From NCBI GenBank assembly GCA_002436765.1, contig DJNI01000072.1, positions 7,015-33,506 of the forward strand: DNA of 26,492 nt. Reading direction: 5' to 3'. Position numbers and translations under genes: made by a program. Below, piece after piece: positions 5,972-14,503 of the stretch. Numbering within the stretch: the stretch's first letter is position 1; every line of letters starts with the position of its first letter. This DNA comes from Clostridiales bacterium UBA6468. GTDB lineage: Bacteria > Bacillota > Clostridia > Oscillospirales > Oscillospiraceae. The notes under the pieces are model-generated. The model searched no databases. It was given only the letters and a program-made list of their open reading frames with translations, and was not told where the DNA came from.

Positions 5972-7683
5972 AGCTGGACGCTGTTTTGCACATTCCCATG
6001 TCGGAATACTGCTGCGGGCTGGATGAGCGCCGCATCGTTTACCGCCTGCGCTGCGCCAAAGACGACCTGCAGCGGGTGACGCTTTTCTACGCCGACACCG
6101 CATGCCGGGTAAATCCGATCCTGTTTACCTCCGTCCCCATGGAAAAGGTTCTGTCGGATGCCTGCCACGATTACTGGCAGGTAGTTGTGGACAGCCCCTA
6201 TAACCGGGTCTATTACTACTTCCGGCTGGACGATGGCGCGGAGACGAAGCTTTACTACAGCAATCTCTTTACCGACCGGCTTGCGCAGGATCGCTCGGAG
6301 TACTTCAAGCTTCCGTTCAATCACCGCAGTGACATTGCCCGCGTACCGGCGTGGGTAAAGGATGCCGTCGTATATAATATTTTCCCGGACAGCTTCGCGT
6401 CCGGCAGATGCGAAATTTCCGGGCGACCCCATTCACAGCGCTTTGAGCAGCAAACGGTTCGGGGCAGACTCGGCGGAACGCTGGACGGCGTTGCGCAGAA
6501 TGTGGACTACCTGAAAGCGCTGGGCGTCAACTGCGTGTATCTGAATCCGATTTTCGCCGCCGGGGAATACCACAAGTATGACCTGCTGGACTATTACCAT
6601 GTTGACCCCTGCTTCGGCGGGAATGAAGCGTTTCGGACGATGGTCAATACGCTCCACGCCGCCGGTATGCGGGTCATCATCGACGGCGTGTTCAATCACT
6701 GCGGCTGGCATTTCTTCGCCTTTGAGGACGTGGTCAAAAATCAGGAGAAGTCCCGCTACAGAGACTGGTTCTACGATCTGACCTTCCCCGTGCATCGTCC
6801 AGAAACCCCGGAGGAAATTCCGGACTACGCCTGCTTTGCCTACGAGCGCATGATGCCAAAGCTGAATACCGCAAACCCGGAGGTGCAGAAATACTTCTGT
6901 GACGTGGGCGCTTACTGGGTGCGGGAATACGGCATCGACGGCTGGCGGCTGGACGTGGCCAGCGAGGTCAACGACGGCTTCTGGCGGGCGTTCCGCGATG
7001 CGGTCAAGGGCGAGAATCCGGAAGCGCTGCTGATCGGTGAGGTGTGGGAGAGCGCCGGTCACTGGCTTCAGGGAGACATGTTCGACTCCACCATGAACTA
7101 TGACTTCCGGAAGCACTGCAGCGCGTTTTTCGCCGAAAAGCGCATTGATGCGGCAGCCTTTTCTGGGCGCATTACGGATATGCTCATGCGCTACCGGTTG
7201 CAGATGCTCCCGGCGCAGCTGAATCTGCTGGACAGTCACGATGTCAGCCGCTTTCTGTCGCTGTGCGGCGGGGATACCGCGAGCTATCGCCTTGCCATCC
7301 TGTTCATGATGTGCTTCGTGGGAATGCCCACCGTCTTTTACGGAGACGAACTTGGCGTTCAGGGCGTTGGGGAGGAGGAATACCGCGCGCCCATGCCATG
7401 GAAGGGCGGCGATCTGGCGCTGCTGGGCTTTTTCCGGAAAGCCATCGCCATGCGCCGCGCCTTATCCCCATTGCGGGAAGGCGCTTTTCAGATGCTGGAC
7501 GCTGAGGAGGGCAGCCGCGTGATCCGTTTCCGCAGGGATACCGGAGCGGAGTCCGTGACGGTCTGCATCAACGCGGGGAAGACCGATGCCGCAGTTTCTT
7601 CCTCTGAAGAAACGCTGTATTGGGCAGAGGGATTCCAGAACGGCGTCCTGTCCCCCGGTGGATTTGCCGTAACTTTCCGGTAA
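5968..7683 (+). CDS. GH13 neopullulanase/cyclomaltodextrinase-type enzyme
   Basis: A 571-residue cytoplasmic enzyme with no signal peptide. Residues 1-115 are a beta-rich N-domain; the catalytic barrel opens at AVVYNIFPDSFASG. Conserved regions: DGVFNH (239-244), RLDVASE with nucleophile Asp329, GEVWE with acid/base Glu358, and LLDSHD with Asp425. MPKLN at 296-300 is the known signature of the neopullulanase-type GH13 group (GH13_20), which hydrolyses maltodextrins, pullulan and cyclodextrins and often does transglycosylation. It should degrade oligosaccharides brought in by the transporter. Start 5968 is chosen for GGAGGTGTCAAGG upstream and the ATGA overlap; the frame is open further upstream but that part lies inside malG. 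All catalytic residues are present. Product specificity cannot be decided here. Confidence 0.9.
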   Translation: MKLDAVLHIPMSEYCCGLDERRIVYRLRCAKDDLQRVTLFYADTACRVNPILFTSVPMEKVLSDACHDYWQVVVDSPYNRVYYYFRLDDGAETKLYYSNLFTDRLAQDRSEYFKLPFNHRSDIARVPAWVKDAVVYNIFPDSFASGRCEISGRPHSQRFEQQTVRGRLGGTLDGVAQNVDYLKALGVNCVYLNPIFAAGEYHKYDLLDYYHVDPCFGGNEAFRTMVNTLHAAGMRVIIDGVFNHCGWHFFAFEDVVKNQEKSRYRDWFYDLTFPVHRPETPEEIPDYACFAYERMMPKLNTANPEVQKYFCDVGAYWVREYGIDGWRLDVASEVNDGFWRAFRDAVKGENPEALLIGEVWESAGHWLQGDMFDSTMNYDFRKHCSAFFAEKRIDAAAFSGRITDMLMRYRLQMLPAQLNLLDSHDVSRFLSLCGGDTASYRLAILFMMCFVGMPTVFYGDELGVQGVGEEEYRAPMPWKGGDLALLGFFRKAIAMRRALSPLREGAFQMLDAEEGSRVIRFRRDTGAESVTVCINAGKTDAAVSSSEETLYWAEGFQNGVLSPGGFAVTFR

Positions 7684-7685
7684 AT

Positions 7686-7715
7686 TTTTCCCCGACCCTT
7701 TCGGGTCGGGGAAAA
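7686..7715. terminator. Terminator of the starch operon
   Basis: TTTTCCCCGACCC (7686-7698), loop TTTC, GGGTCGGGGAAAA (7703-7715): a perfect 13-bp stem just after the GH13 stop codon, with A/T at the foot on both sides, so it could work in both directions. Confidence 0.75.
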
Positions 7716-7718
7716 TTA

Positions 7719-7727
7719 TGCTATACT
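7719..7727 (+). promoter_or_regulatory. Extended -10 promoter of the LacI-family gene
   Basis: TGCTATACT has the TGn extension followed by TATACT. The -35 position falls inside the preceding terminator and is poor, which the extended -10 may compensate. The regulator therefore probably has its own promoter. Confidence 0.55.
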
Positions 7728-7750
7728 GAAAATAGGGTGGTGAAGAAACG

Positions 7751-8758
7751 ATGGGTATTACCATTAAGGATGTGGCCAAGGCGGCGGGGGTCTCTATTTC
7801 CACTGTCTCCAAGGTTCTGAACGGACATTACAGCATTTCCGAAAAGACGGCCGAGCATGTTCGCGGCATCATGCGGGAGATGAATTATTATCCCAACGCC
7901 AATGCCCAGAGCTTTGCCAGCGGCTCCAATCACACGGTCGTGCTGCTGGCGAGTCTTGCTCCCAACGCCGCTTTTCAGAATCCCCATATGTTTGAGATCA
8001 TTTCCGGTCTGGAGGAAGCGCTCTGCAAGCGGGGATACCGGCTGATTCTCCGGGGCGCGGACGCGACCTCTGCCTGCGGCATTGCCGAGGAGATCATCTC
8101 CCGCCGCAGCGCGGACGCCATTGCCATTCATGTGGGCGTCATGTCCCATCCCCTGGCCGCCGTGCTGACCCGGCTGCAATTTCCCCACATTGTTCTGGGC
8201 GCGCCGGATTTTGACAGCCAGGTCTGCTGGATCGACAACAGCAACACCTACTCCGGCACGGTCGCCGCAAGCTTCCTTCTGTCGCGGGGATATAAGCGCC
8301 TTGCCTTTATCGGCGGAAAATCCTATGATCTGGGTTCCGCCCTCCGTTTGCAGGGCGTGAAGCAGGGGCTTTCCAACGCAGGGGCGCAGCTGGAAGATCA
8401 ATATATCTGGCTGGGGGAATCCACCCGGGCAGACGGCTTCCGCATGGCGGAAGGTCTTCTGAGTCAGAAGGAACTGCCGGACGCCATTATCTGCGCCAAC
8501 AATTACATTGCCCTGGGGTGCGTGGACGCAGTCAATAAAAAGGGGCTGCGCATTCCGAAGGATATCGGCATTATGGCCTTTGACAATTTCCCCTTTTCCC
8601 AGATGATCGAACCGCCGCTGACGGTGGTGGACATCAACGTCCGGGATATGGGCACCCAGGCCGCAAAGTTCCTGACGGACATGATCCGTCGCCCCAACAC
8701 GCAGATCCAGACCTATATCACGACCTCCAACATCATCGCCAGAGCATCCACACGCTAA
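7751..8758 (+). CDS. LacI-family transcriptional regulator of the starch operon
   Basis: A 335-residue repressor. Residues 3-24 (TIKDVAKAAGVSISTVSKVLNG) hold the LacI helix-turn-helix, followed by the hinge segment (YYPNANAQSFASG) and a periplasmic-binding-like sensor domain from about 60 to 330. Such proteins bind palindromic operators as dimers and respond to a sugar, here most likely maltose, a maltodextrin or a phosphate derivative. It lies directly after the maltodextrin genes and in the same direction, and the palindrome at 1691-1710 is the best candidate site. GGTGG upstream serves as a modest ribosome site. A strong hairpin follows and separates it from the convergent lgt. Confidence 0.88.
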   Translation: MGITIKDVAKAAGVSISTVSKVLNGHYSISEKTAEHVRGIMREMNYYPNANAQSFASGSNHTVVLLASLAPNAAFQNPHMFEIISGLEEALCKRGYRLILRGADATSACGIAEEIISRRSADAIAIHVGVMSHPLAAVLTRLQFPHIVLGAPDFDSQVCWIDNSNTYSGTVAASFLLSRGYKRLAFIGGKSYDLGSALRLQGVKQGLSNAGAQLEDQYIWLGESTRADGFRMAEGLLSQKELPDAIICANNYIALGCVDAVNKKGLRIPKDIGIMAFDNFPFSQMIEPPLTVVDINVRDMGTQAAKFLTDMIRRPNTQIQTYITTSNIIARASTR

Positions 8759-8760
8759 AG

Positions 8761-8784
8761 CCCGGGGTCTGCACAGACCCCGGG
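8761..8784. terminator. Bidirectional terminator between the lacI-type gene and lgt
   Basis: CCCGGGGTCT (8761-8770), loop GCAC, AGACCCCGGG (8775-8784): perfect stem two bases after the LacI-type stop codon, between convergent genes. Confidence 0.75.
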
Positions 8785-8801
8785 GTTCATCAGATGTTCC
8801 T

Positions 8802-9686
8802 TTATTCCTTCGTTTCGTTTTCCCGGGTCTGCTCTGCGTTCTCCGCAGCACGGGCGGCGACCTGATTCACGAATAGGTCGGCCTTGTCGTGGGGACGGAA
8901 GCGCTGCCAGATCAGCACGCTTACCGCCGCCGCGCAGCTCACTCCCGCCAGCAGCTGGCTGACCCGGACGGAACCCCAGTACAGGCTGTCCATCCGCAGT
9001 CCCTCGATCAGGCAGCGGCCAAGGCCGTACCAGGCCACGTACCCCAGGGCGATCTGCCCGTCATACTGCCGATGCTTTGACAGGAAGTGCAGCAGCACAA
9101 AGCCTACGGCATTCCACACCGATTCATACAGGAACGTCGGATGATAGTATTCCCACGCACCGGTGACGGTGTTGTACAGCCCCATGCGGAAGAAGCTGTC
9201 CGTCGCCGCGCCGAAGGCTTCCCGGTTGACGAAATTGCCCCACCGGCCGATGGACTGGCCGATAAGGAAGCCCAGCGCTGCCATATCCAGCAAGGCGCCG
9301 ATCTTGATCCTCTTGATGCGGCACAGCACCAGCACGCCAATCACCGCGCCCAGAACGCCGCCGTAAATGGCAAGGCCGCCGTTCCAGATGTACAGCACGG
9401 AAATGGGGTTCTCGGCGTAATCCGCCCAGGAGAAAATGCAGTAATACGCCCGGGCGCAGACGATGGAAAAGGGCGTGATCCACAGCACGCCGTCCAGCAG
9501 GTCGTCCTGCCTGATACCGAACTGGCTGCTCCGGCGGCAGGCGTAAACCACCGCCAGCATCAATCCGATGGCGATGATGAGGCCGTAATAGTGGATGGTC
9601 AGCGGCCCCAGCGCCAGGGTGCGGCTGGGGTTCACCTCGATGCCGAGAGAGGGGAAGGAAATGGTTGAATAGTTGGCAGGGATCAT
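8802..9686 (-). CDS. lgt: Prolipoprotein diacylglyceryl transferase
   Basis: A 294-residue polytopic membrane enzyme that moves a diacylglyceryl group from phosphatidylglycerol to the lipobox cysteine of prolipoproteins, the first step of lipoprotein maturation. The Lgt signature GRWGNFVNREAFG is at about 147-159, and the upstream YGG segment and the downstream YYHPTFLYES segment are also typical. About seven membrane segments are visible. Start 9686 is chosen because AAGGAGG lies seven bases upstream and ATG overlaps the preceding TGA (ATGA); the longer frame to 9731 lies inside the upstream gene. The C-terminal tail from about 265 is hydrophilic and variable. Clients in this window are the solute-binding protein and the ApbE-type protein. 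Confidence 0.95.
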   Translation of the reverse strand: MIPANYSTISFPSLGIEVNPSRTLALGPLTIHYYGLIIAIGLMLAVVYACRRSSQFGIRQDDLLDGVLWITPFSIVCARAYYCIFSWADYAENPISVLYIWNGGLAIYGGVLGAVIGVLVLCRIKRIKIGALLDMAALGFLIGQSIGRWGNFVNREAFGAATDSFFRMGLYNTVTGAWEYYHPTFLYESVWNAVGFVLLHFLSKHRQYDGQIALGYVAWYGLGRCLIEGLRMDSLYWGSVRVSQLLAGVSCAAAVSVLIWQRFRPHDKADLFVNQVAARAAENAEQTRENETKE

Positions 9687-10972
9687 GATTGTGCCTCCTT
9701 GTTGACAGGATAGATCACGGACAGGCTGCACCGTTCCGCCCGGACTGCCCGGCGGAGGAAATCACAGATCTCCTCCGCGCCGATGCCGCGGTAGATTTCC
9801 GGGAAGCGGAAATAGTCGAAGTCCGAAAAATGATACGCGCACAGGCGGAAACAGGTGGAGTCGAAGCTGTCCAGCCCCCGGATGCGCCGGCCAAGGGCGC
9901 TGCGCTTCATCCTGAGAAACGCCTTTTCCGGCAGTCCCTCCGCCGCGATTCTTTCCGCCTGCTCCAGAATTGCTTCCCGGACGGCACGGGGGTCGTCGGA
10001 GTCGCCGGAACAGAGGAGTATGGCGCAGCCGTCCACGGTCTCGAAGCCGCCGCCGAAGGAGGAATCGATGACGCCCTGCTCATAAAGCCGCAGATACAGC
10101 TCCGAGGATTCGCCGAACAGCGCTTCCGCCGCCAGGTCGGCCACCATTTCCTCCCGGATAGCCGCGTCGCCGTGGGTCAAAGGTTCGCACTTGAACGCTA
10201 AGTTGAAGGTCGGCATGGCGACCTCCATGGAGCATTCCGTTTCGGCCTTCGGGCAGGTCATGTCCTCCTGCCAATCGCGCAGCTTCACGCCCGTCTCCTT
10301 CTTCTCACTGCCCAGAACCTCCCGGGCGGCAGTCGCCACGGATTCCGGGTCTACGTCGCCCACGACGCACAGCAGCATATTCCCCGGGGCGTAAAACGCC
10401 CGGTGGCAGGTATACAGCACCTCCGGGGTGATCTCCCGGATGGTCTTACCGGTGCCGAGAATGGGCCGGCGGATGGGATGGACGGCATACATGGCCGCCA
10501 TCAGGTTATCAAACACCACGCTGTCCGGGGCGTCCTCGTTCATGCCGATCTCCTGGTCGATGATGCCCCGCTCTTTTTCCACGCTCCCTTCCGTGAAATA
10601 GGGGGTGGACACAAATTCCAGCAGCAGCCGCAGGCATTCGTCAAAGTGGTCGGTGCAGGAAAAATAATAGGCCGTCATGTCGTAGCTGGTAAAGGCGTTG
10701 ACGGAAGCGCCCAGGGCGGCAAACTCCGCCGGCACGTCCCGGTCGCCCGGCAGGTCGAACATCTTGTGCTCCAGATAGTGGGCAACACCGGCGGGGGCGT
10801 GGTATTCCTTCCCGTCCAGAAGGAAATCCGTATGGATGGAGCCAAAGTCCGTGACAAAATAGGCAAGCTTTTTCGTAAAGCCCTTCCGGGGAACCACCAG
10901 AACCGTCAGCCCGTTTTCCAGGGTTTCCCGGTACAGCGTTTCGTCCAGTTCGGGGTAAAACTGCTTCGTCAT
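9683..10972 (-). CDS. M16-family zinc peptidase, YmfH-like
   Basis: A 429-residue protein. The inverted zinc motif HxxEH is intact at 65-69 (HYLEH); the third ligand is expected to be a Glu in the QEIGMNED segment (141 or 146). The two halves of the M16 fold are visible, the second from about residue 190. It resembles B. subtilis YmfH, the active partner of an M16 pair of poorly known substrate; database names link the pair to EF-P modification, on uncertain grounds. There is no signal peptide, so it should act in the cytoplasm. It overlaps the gene before it (ATGA) and lgt after it (ATGA), so all three form one unit. The ribosome site is GGAGAG close to the ATG. Confidence 0.85.
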   Translation of the reverse strand: MTKQFYPELDETLYRETLENGLTVLVVPRKGFTKKLAYFVTDFGSIHTDFLLDGKEYHAPAGVAHYLEHKMFDLPGDRDVPAEFAALGASVNAFTSYDMTAYYFSCTDHFDECLRLLLEFVSTPYFTEGSVEKERGIIDQEIGMNEDAPDSVVFDNLMAAMYAVHPIRRPILGTGKTIREITPEVLYTCHRAFYAPGNMLLCVVGDVDPESVATAAREVLGSEKKETGVKLRDWQEDMTCPKAETECSMEVAMPTFNLAFKCEPLTHGDAAIREEMVADLAAEALFGESSELYLRLYEQGVIDSSFGGGFETVDGCAILLCSGDSDDPRAVREAILEQAERIAAEGLPEKAFLRMKRSALGRRIRGLDSFDSTCFRLCAYHFSDFDYFRFPEIYRGIGAEEICDFLRRAVRAERCSLSVIYPVNKEAQS

Positions 10973-12234
10973 TGGCTCTCTCCTTTCAGAAAATAGGTGC
11001 TGTGGAGCGTCACGGTCTGCGCCGCCGCTATGACCTCATCAAGGCTGACCCTCTCCACCGCTTCCATGTAGCGCTCCGGGGTCATGTTCAGGCCGCTTAA
11101 GCACGCGGTGGCATAGTAGCCCTCAATGGCGCCGGGGGAATCGGAGGTGGCGCGAAGGGAACTGAGAATGGCTTCCTTTCCGGCGGTCAGCTCTTCCCGG
11201 GTGATTTCTCCACGGCGGCAGGCGTCCAGCTGGCGAAGGATTTCGTCCCGTGCCAGCTGCTCTCTGTCAAAGTCGATGCCCGCGCCCACGGTGAGAATGC
11301 CCTTCGCGCCGTAATAGGACGATCCGATCCGGTAGCACAATGACATCGCCTCCCGGACGTTGAGGAACAGCTTGGAGGTCATGCCCGCGCCGAAAATGGT
11401 GTTGAACACCTGCATGGCGGGAAATTCCTTATCCCGGTTGACGATGGGGGTGACGAAGCCCATGCAGAGCTTCCCCTGGGAGACGTCCATCGTCTCTATT
11501 ACGTCCTGCCCGGGGCAGGGGTGGAAGGGCGTCTGGGGCGGAAGGGTGCCTTCCCGGCCGCCCAGCCTAAGCAGCAGCGGAGAAAGATATTCCGCGACCG
11601 TCTCCGCCGGGGCGCTGCCTACGTAGAAAATTTCGATTCTGCTTTCCCGGAGGATGTTCCGGTAATGGGTCAGCAGCCCCACCGGGTGGATAACCGCCAC
11701 GTCCTCCGCCTCACCAAGACGGGGCAGACCGAAGCTGTCGCCCCGGCACATGATTTTCAGCAGCTTTCCCATGGCGTAGACGCTCTTGTCGTTCAGCTCG
11801 GATTCAATGGTGGAAATGAGGTTCTTCTTTTCCCCCTCCACAAAGGCAGGCAGGAACCCATCCCCCTCCGTGGGGAAATCCAGAAGAAGCTCCTCCAGAA
11901 ACTGAATCATGGGGGCAAGCACCTGATCGCCGGGGAGGGCAAAGCGGTCGTCCATAAAGCTGCAGTAAAGGCCGGTGGTCTGGTAGTCCCCCACCCGGCG
12001 CACCAGCGGGCTGACGGAAGCACCGTACAGCTCGTCCAAATTTTCCGTAATGGCGCGAAGGTCGGGGCAGCGCTTTGTACCCCGGAGCAGCACGGAGGGG
12101 ATCAGCACGTTTTGGGCGGATTCCGCCTTTGCCATGGGGCGCACCAGCTGGAAGCTCAGGCACCCCTGCTTGAACCGGTCGTCCCGGCAGGCACGCAGGG
12201 TCACGCCGGGAAGCAGTGTTTTTGTTTCGATCAT
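10969..12234 (-). CDS. M16-like protein without the zinc motif, YmfF-like
   Basis: A 421-residue M16 family member. At the position of HxxEH it has LIPSVLLRG, so the zinc site is lost and it is probably the non-catalytic half of a heterodimer with the protein encoded downstream, as in mitochondrial processing peptidase. The C-terminal substrate-grip motif is kept (REAMSLCYRIGSSYY, about 316-330). Start 12234 is chosen for CAGGAG upstream; the frame runs open to 12327 but those residues lack a ribosome site. First gene of the ymfF-ymfH-lgt unit, divergent from prmA. Confidence 0.82.
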   Translation of the reverse strand: MIETKTLLPGVTLRACRDDRFKQGCLSFQLVRPMAKAESAQNVLIPSVLLRGTKRCPDLRAITENLDELYGASVSPLVRRVGDYQTTGLYCSFMDDRFALPGDQVLAPMIQFLEELLLDFPTEGDGFLPAFVEGEKKNLISTIESELNDKSVYAMGKLLKIMCRGDSFGLPRLGEAEDVAVIHPVGLLTHYRNILRESRIEIFYVGSAPAETVAEYLSPLLLRLGGREGTLPPQTPFHPCPGQDVIETMDVSQGKLCMGFVTPIVNRDKEFPAMQVFNTIFGAGMTSKLFLNVREAMSLCYRIGSSYYGAKGILTVGAGIDFDREQLARDEILRQLDACRRGEITREELTAGKEAILSSLRATSDSPGAIEGYYATACLSGLNMTPERYMEAVERVSLDEVIAAAQTVTLHSTYFLKGESQ

Positions 12235-12306
12235 GTCAGACTCCTGATGGAAGAAAGTTACGGCAGAAAAGCTGGGCGCTTCTCTGTCCATGATATTGCA
12301 AGAGGT

Positions 12307-12312
12307 ATTATA
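12307..12312 (-). promoter_or_regulatory. Possible -10 box for the M16/lgt unit
   Basis: TATAAT on the minus strand, preceded by TGGTA. A TTGACT lies 22 bases upstream, too far for a normal spacer, so the assignment is weak. Confidence 0.3.
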
Positions 12313-12366
12313 TACCACTTTTCCCAAAATAGGAAGTCAATACACAAAAAATTCAGAGATTATTGG

Positions 12367-12395
12367 TTGTCATTTTCCTCTGTTTGCGGTAGAAT
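12367..12395 (+). promoter_or_regulatory. Sigma-A promoter of prmA
   Basis: TTGTCA (12367-12372), a 17-base spacer, TAGAAT (12390-12395); AGGAGG and ATG follow 24-37 bases later. Confidence 0.8.
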
Positions 12396-12431
12396 GTAAC
12401 GTGGATTTGTGTAAATTAGGAGGACTCCGCC

Positions 12432-13367
12432 ATGGCATGGCTGGAATTTACCGTTGAAACCACGCCCCAGAGCATCGACGCTGTGGTTACCGCCCTCAGC
12501 GCCCGGGGATTTTCCGATCTGGTCATTGAAGACCAGTCGGAATTTGAGACGTTTCTGGAGGAAAACCGGGCGTATTGGGACTACATCGACGAGGGGCTGC
12601 AAAAAAAGCTGGAAGGGCTTTCCCGCATCAAGCTGTATCTGGAAGACACCGACGAAACCGGTCGGAAGCGTCTGGACGCGGCGGTGCAGGCGCTGGGGCT
12701 GACCATGACCGACGCTCCCCTCCCCGAAACCAACTGGGAGGAAAGCTGGAAGGACAATTACCCGCCGCAGGAGATCGGCGAACGTATCGTGGTGCTGCCT
12801 TACTGGCTGGCGGAGGAACCCACTGACCGGCTCAAGGTCATTCTCGACCCCGGCCTGACCTTCGGCACCGGCGCGCACCCCTCCACCCAGATGGTGATGG
12901 AGGTTATGGAGGACGTGGTGAAGCCCGGCTTCCACTGCCTCGATCTTGGCAGCGGCAGCGGGATACTGTCCATCGCCGCCCTGCGTCTGGGGGCGGAATC
13001 CGCCATTGGCATTGACATCGACCCTAAAGCGGAGGACATCGCCCGGGAGAACGCCGCCTACAATGGCTTCGCCGCCCCGGCCTTCACCGCCCTCACCGGC
13101 AACGTGACCGAGGACACGGCGCTGATGGACATCCTGGCTGTGGGTCGGTATGACCTGGTGCTGGTGAATATTGTGGCGGACGTGATCATCAGCCTTGCGC
13201 CGGTGCTGCCCCGGTTTCTCGACGAGCGCAGCACCCTGATCTGCTCCGGCATTCTGGACACCCGGCTTTCCGACGTGCTGGACGCCCTGACCGCCGCCGG
13301 ACTGACCATCACCGCCACGAAAGCGAAGGACGACTGGCGCTGCGTCACCGCGAAGCGTATACTGTAA
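12432..13367 (+). CDS. prmA: Ribosomal protein L11 methyltransferase
   Basis: A 311-residue SAM-dependent methyltransferase that trimethylates ribosomal protein L11. The N-terminal substrate-recognition domain covers about 1-95; the SAM domain follows. The family signature DPGLTFGTGAHPST is at 139-152, SAM motif I LDLGSGSG at 170-177, the acidic end of beta 2 at GIDIDPKA, and NIVAD at 246-250 is the motif IV equivalent of the family NxxA. AGGAGG is nine bases before the ATG. Length is normal. The next gene starts 15 bases after its stop, so they probably share a transcript, though the functions are not obviously related. Confidence 0.95.
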   Translation: MAWLEFTVETTPQSIDAVVTALSARGFSDLVIEDQSEFETFLEENRAYWDYIDEGLQKKLEGLSRIKLYLEDTDETGRKRLDAAVQALGLTMTDAPLPETNWEESWKDNYPPQEIGERIVVLPYWLAEEPTDRLKVILDPGLTFGTGAHPSTQMVMEVMEDVVKPGFHCLDLGSGSGILSIAALRLGAESAIGIDIDPKAEDIARENAAYNGFAAPAFTALTGNVTEDTALMDILAVGRYDLVLVNIVADVIISLAPVLPRFLDERSTLICSGILDTRLSDVLDALTAAGLTITATKAKDDWRCVTAKRIL

Positions 13368-13382
13368 ACGAAGGAGCGTATT

Positions 13383-14453
13383 ATGAGTATCCCCTATCGT
13401 ACCCGGCGGGTGCTGAACCGTCTGGGCATTGTGCTTATGATTTTTCTGCTGGTGGGCGTGATCGCCTGGCTGTGCTGGGTCGTCTGGCTGGAGCGGTACG
13501 TCGTGTACACCGCCGACGGCGCGAGCCTGGACTTTGAGCATTCCGCCCAGGACATCGTCGGCGAGGTCGCCACGCCCCCCGTGGCGCAGCAGAACATTTC
13601 CATATATTATAATGAAGGCAGCGACGCTCTGGACACCGGCAACGAGCTGACCCAGATCAACGGCTACTACATTTCCAGCAACATGCTGCAAACCGACATC
13701 AACGGCGTTCTGGGCAAGCTGGAACGGCTCCCCGCGGGCACGCCCGTCATGATCGACATGAAGGGTCCCTACGGCTCGTTCTTCTATCCCTCTAACTTGG
13801 ATGGCGCGGTGCATTCCGCTTCCACGGACGTGGACGCCGTGGCGGCGCTGGTGGACACCCTGATGAACAAGAAATTCTACACCATCGCCCGGGTCTGCTC
13901 CCTGCGGGACTGGAATTTCGGCAACGAGCACGTCACCTGCGGCCTGTACATGCTTTCCCGGGCAGGACTGTGGCTGGATCAGGAGGGCTATTTCTGGCTG
14001 GATCCCACCAACGCCACCACCCTGAGCTGGATCACCTCCGTGGTGCTGGAGCTGAAGGGAATGGGCTTCAACGAGGTCATGCTGGCGGATTTCCGCTTTC
14101 CCGACTCCGATCAGTACATCTTCAACGGCGACAAGGACGCGGCGCTTCAGGAAGCCGCCTCCAAGCTGATGGGCACCTGCGGCGGCGATGATTTCACCCT
14201 GTCCTTCGGCGTGGCCGACCCCGCCTTCAAGCTGCCCGATGGGCGGTGCCGGATGTATCTGGAGAATGTGGACGCGGCCAACGTGGAGGCCAAGGCCGCA
14301 CTGGTGAACGTTCCCGACATCAAAGCCCAGCTGGTCTTCATGGCCGCCACCAACGATACCCGGTTTGACAGCTACAGCGTCATCCGTTCCCTGAACGCCG
14401 CGGAGATCCTGGAAGCCCAGAAGGCGGAAGCGGCCAGCGGATCCTCACATTGA
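13383..14453 (+). CDS. Membrane-anchored putative glycoside hydrolase, DUF4015-like
   Basis: A 356-residue protein with a single N-terminal membrane anchor (about 14-37) and an extracytoplasmic domain. The pattern MIDMKGPYG (123-131), IARVCSLRDWNF (168-179), GYFWLDPTNATT (202-213) and GFNEVMLADFRFPD (228-241) follows the DUF4015 family, thought to be a TIM-barrel glycoside hydrolase-like group with no settled substrate. The Asp in ADFRFP and the acidic residues before it are the likely active-site region, by analogy only. GAAGGAG lies just before the ATG. It is encoded 15 bases behind prmA and ends at a bidirectional terminator. A cell-wall or surface-glycan role is inference. Confidence 0.75.
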   Translation: MSIPYRTRRVLNRLGIVLMIFLLVGVIAWLCWVVWLERYVVYTADGASLDFEHSAQDIVGEVATPPVAQQNISIYYNEGSDALDTGNELTQINGYYISSNMLQTDINGVLGKLERLPAGTPVMIDMKGPYGSFFYPSNLDGAVHSASTDVDAVAALVDTLMNKKFYTIARVCSLRDWNFGNEHVTCGLYMLSRAGLWLDQEGYFWLDPTNATTLSWITSVVLELKGMGFNEVMLADFRFPDSDQYIFNGDKDAALQEAASKLMGTCGGDDFTLSFGVADPAFKLPDGRCRMYLENVDAANVEAKAALVNVPDIKAQLVFMAATNDTRFDSYSVIRSLNAAEILEAQKAEAASGSSH

Positions 14454-14455
14454 TA

Positions 14456-14492
14456 AAATTCCGCCCCTGGCTTTCGGCCGGGGGCGGAATTT
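14456..14492. terminator. Bidirectional terminator between the DUF4015-like gene and the RND gene
   Basis: AAATTCCGCCCC (14456-14467) pairs with GGGGCGGAATTT (14481-14492), with an inner GGC/GCC pair around a TTTCG loop. It serves both convergent genes. Confidence 0.8.
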
Positions 14493-14503
14493 GCTTTATA
14501 CAC

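Noticed and set aside
12360..13931. 523-codon open frame on the minus strand opposite prmA
   Set aside because: It would cover the prmA promoter and two good genes, and its product looks like a frame shadow.
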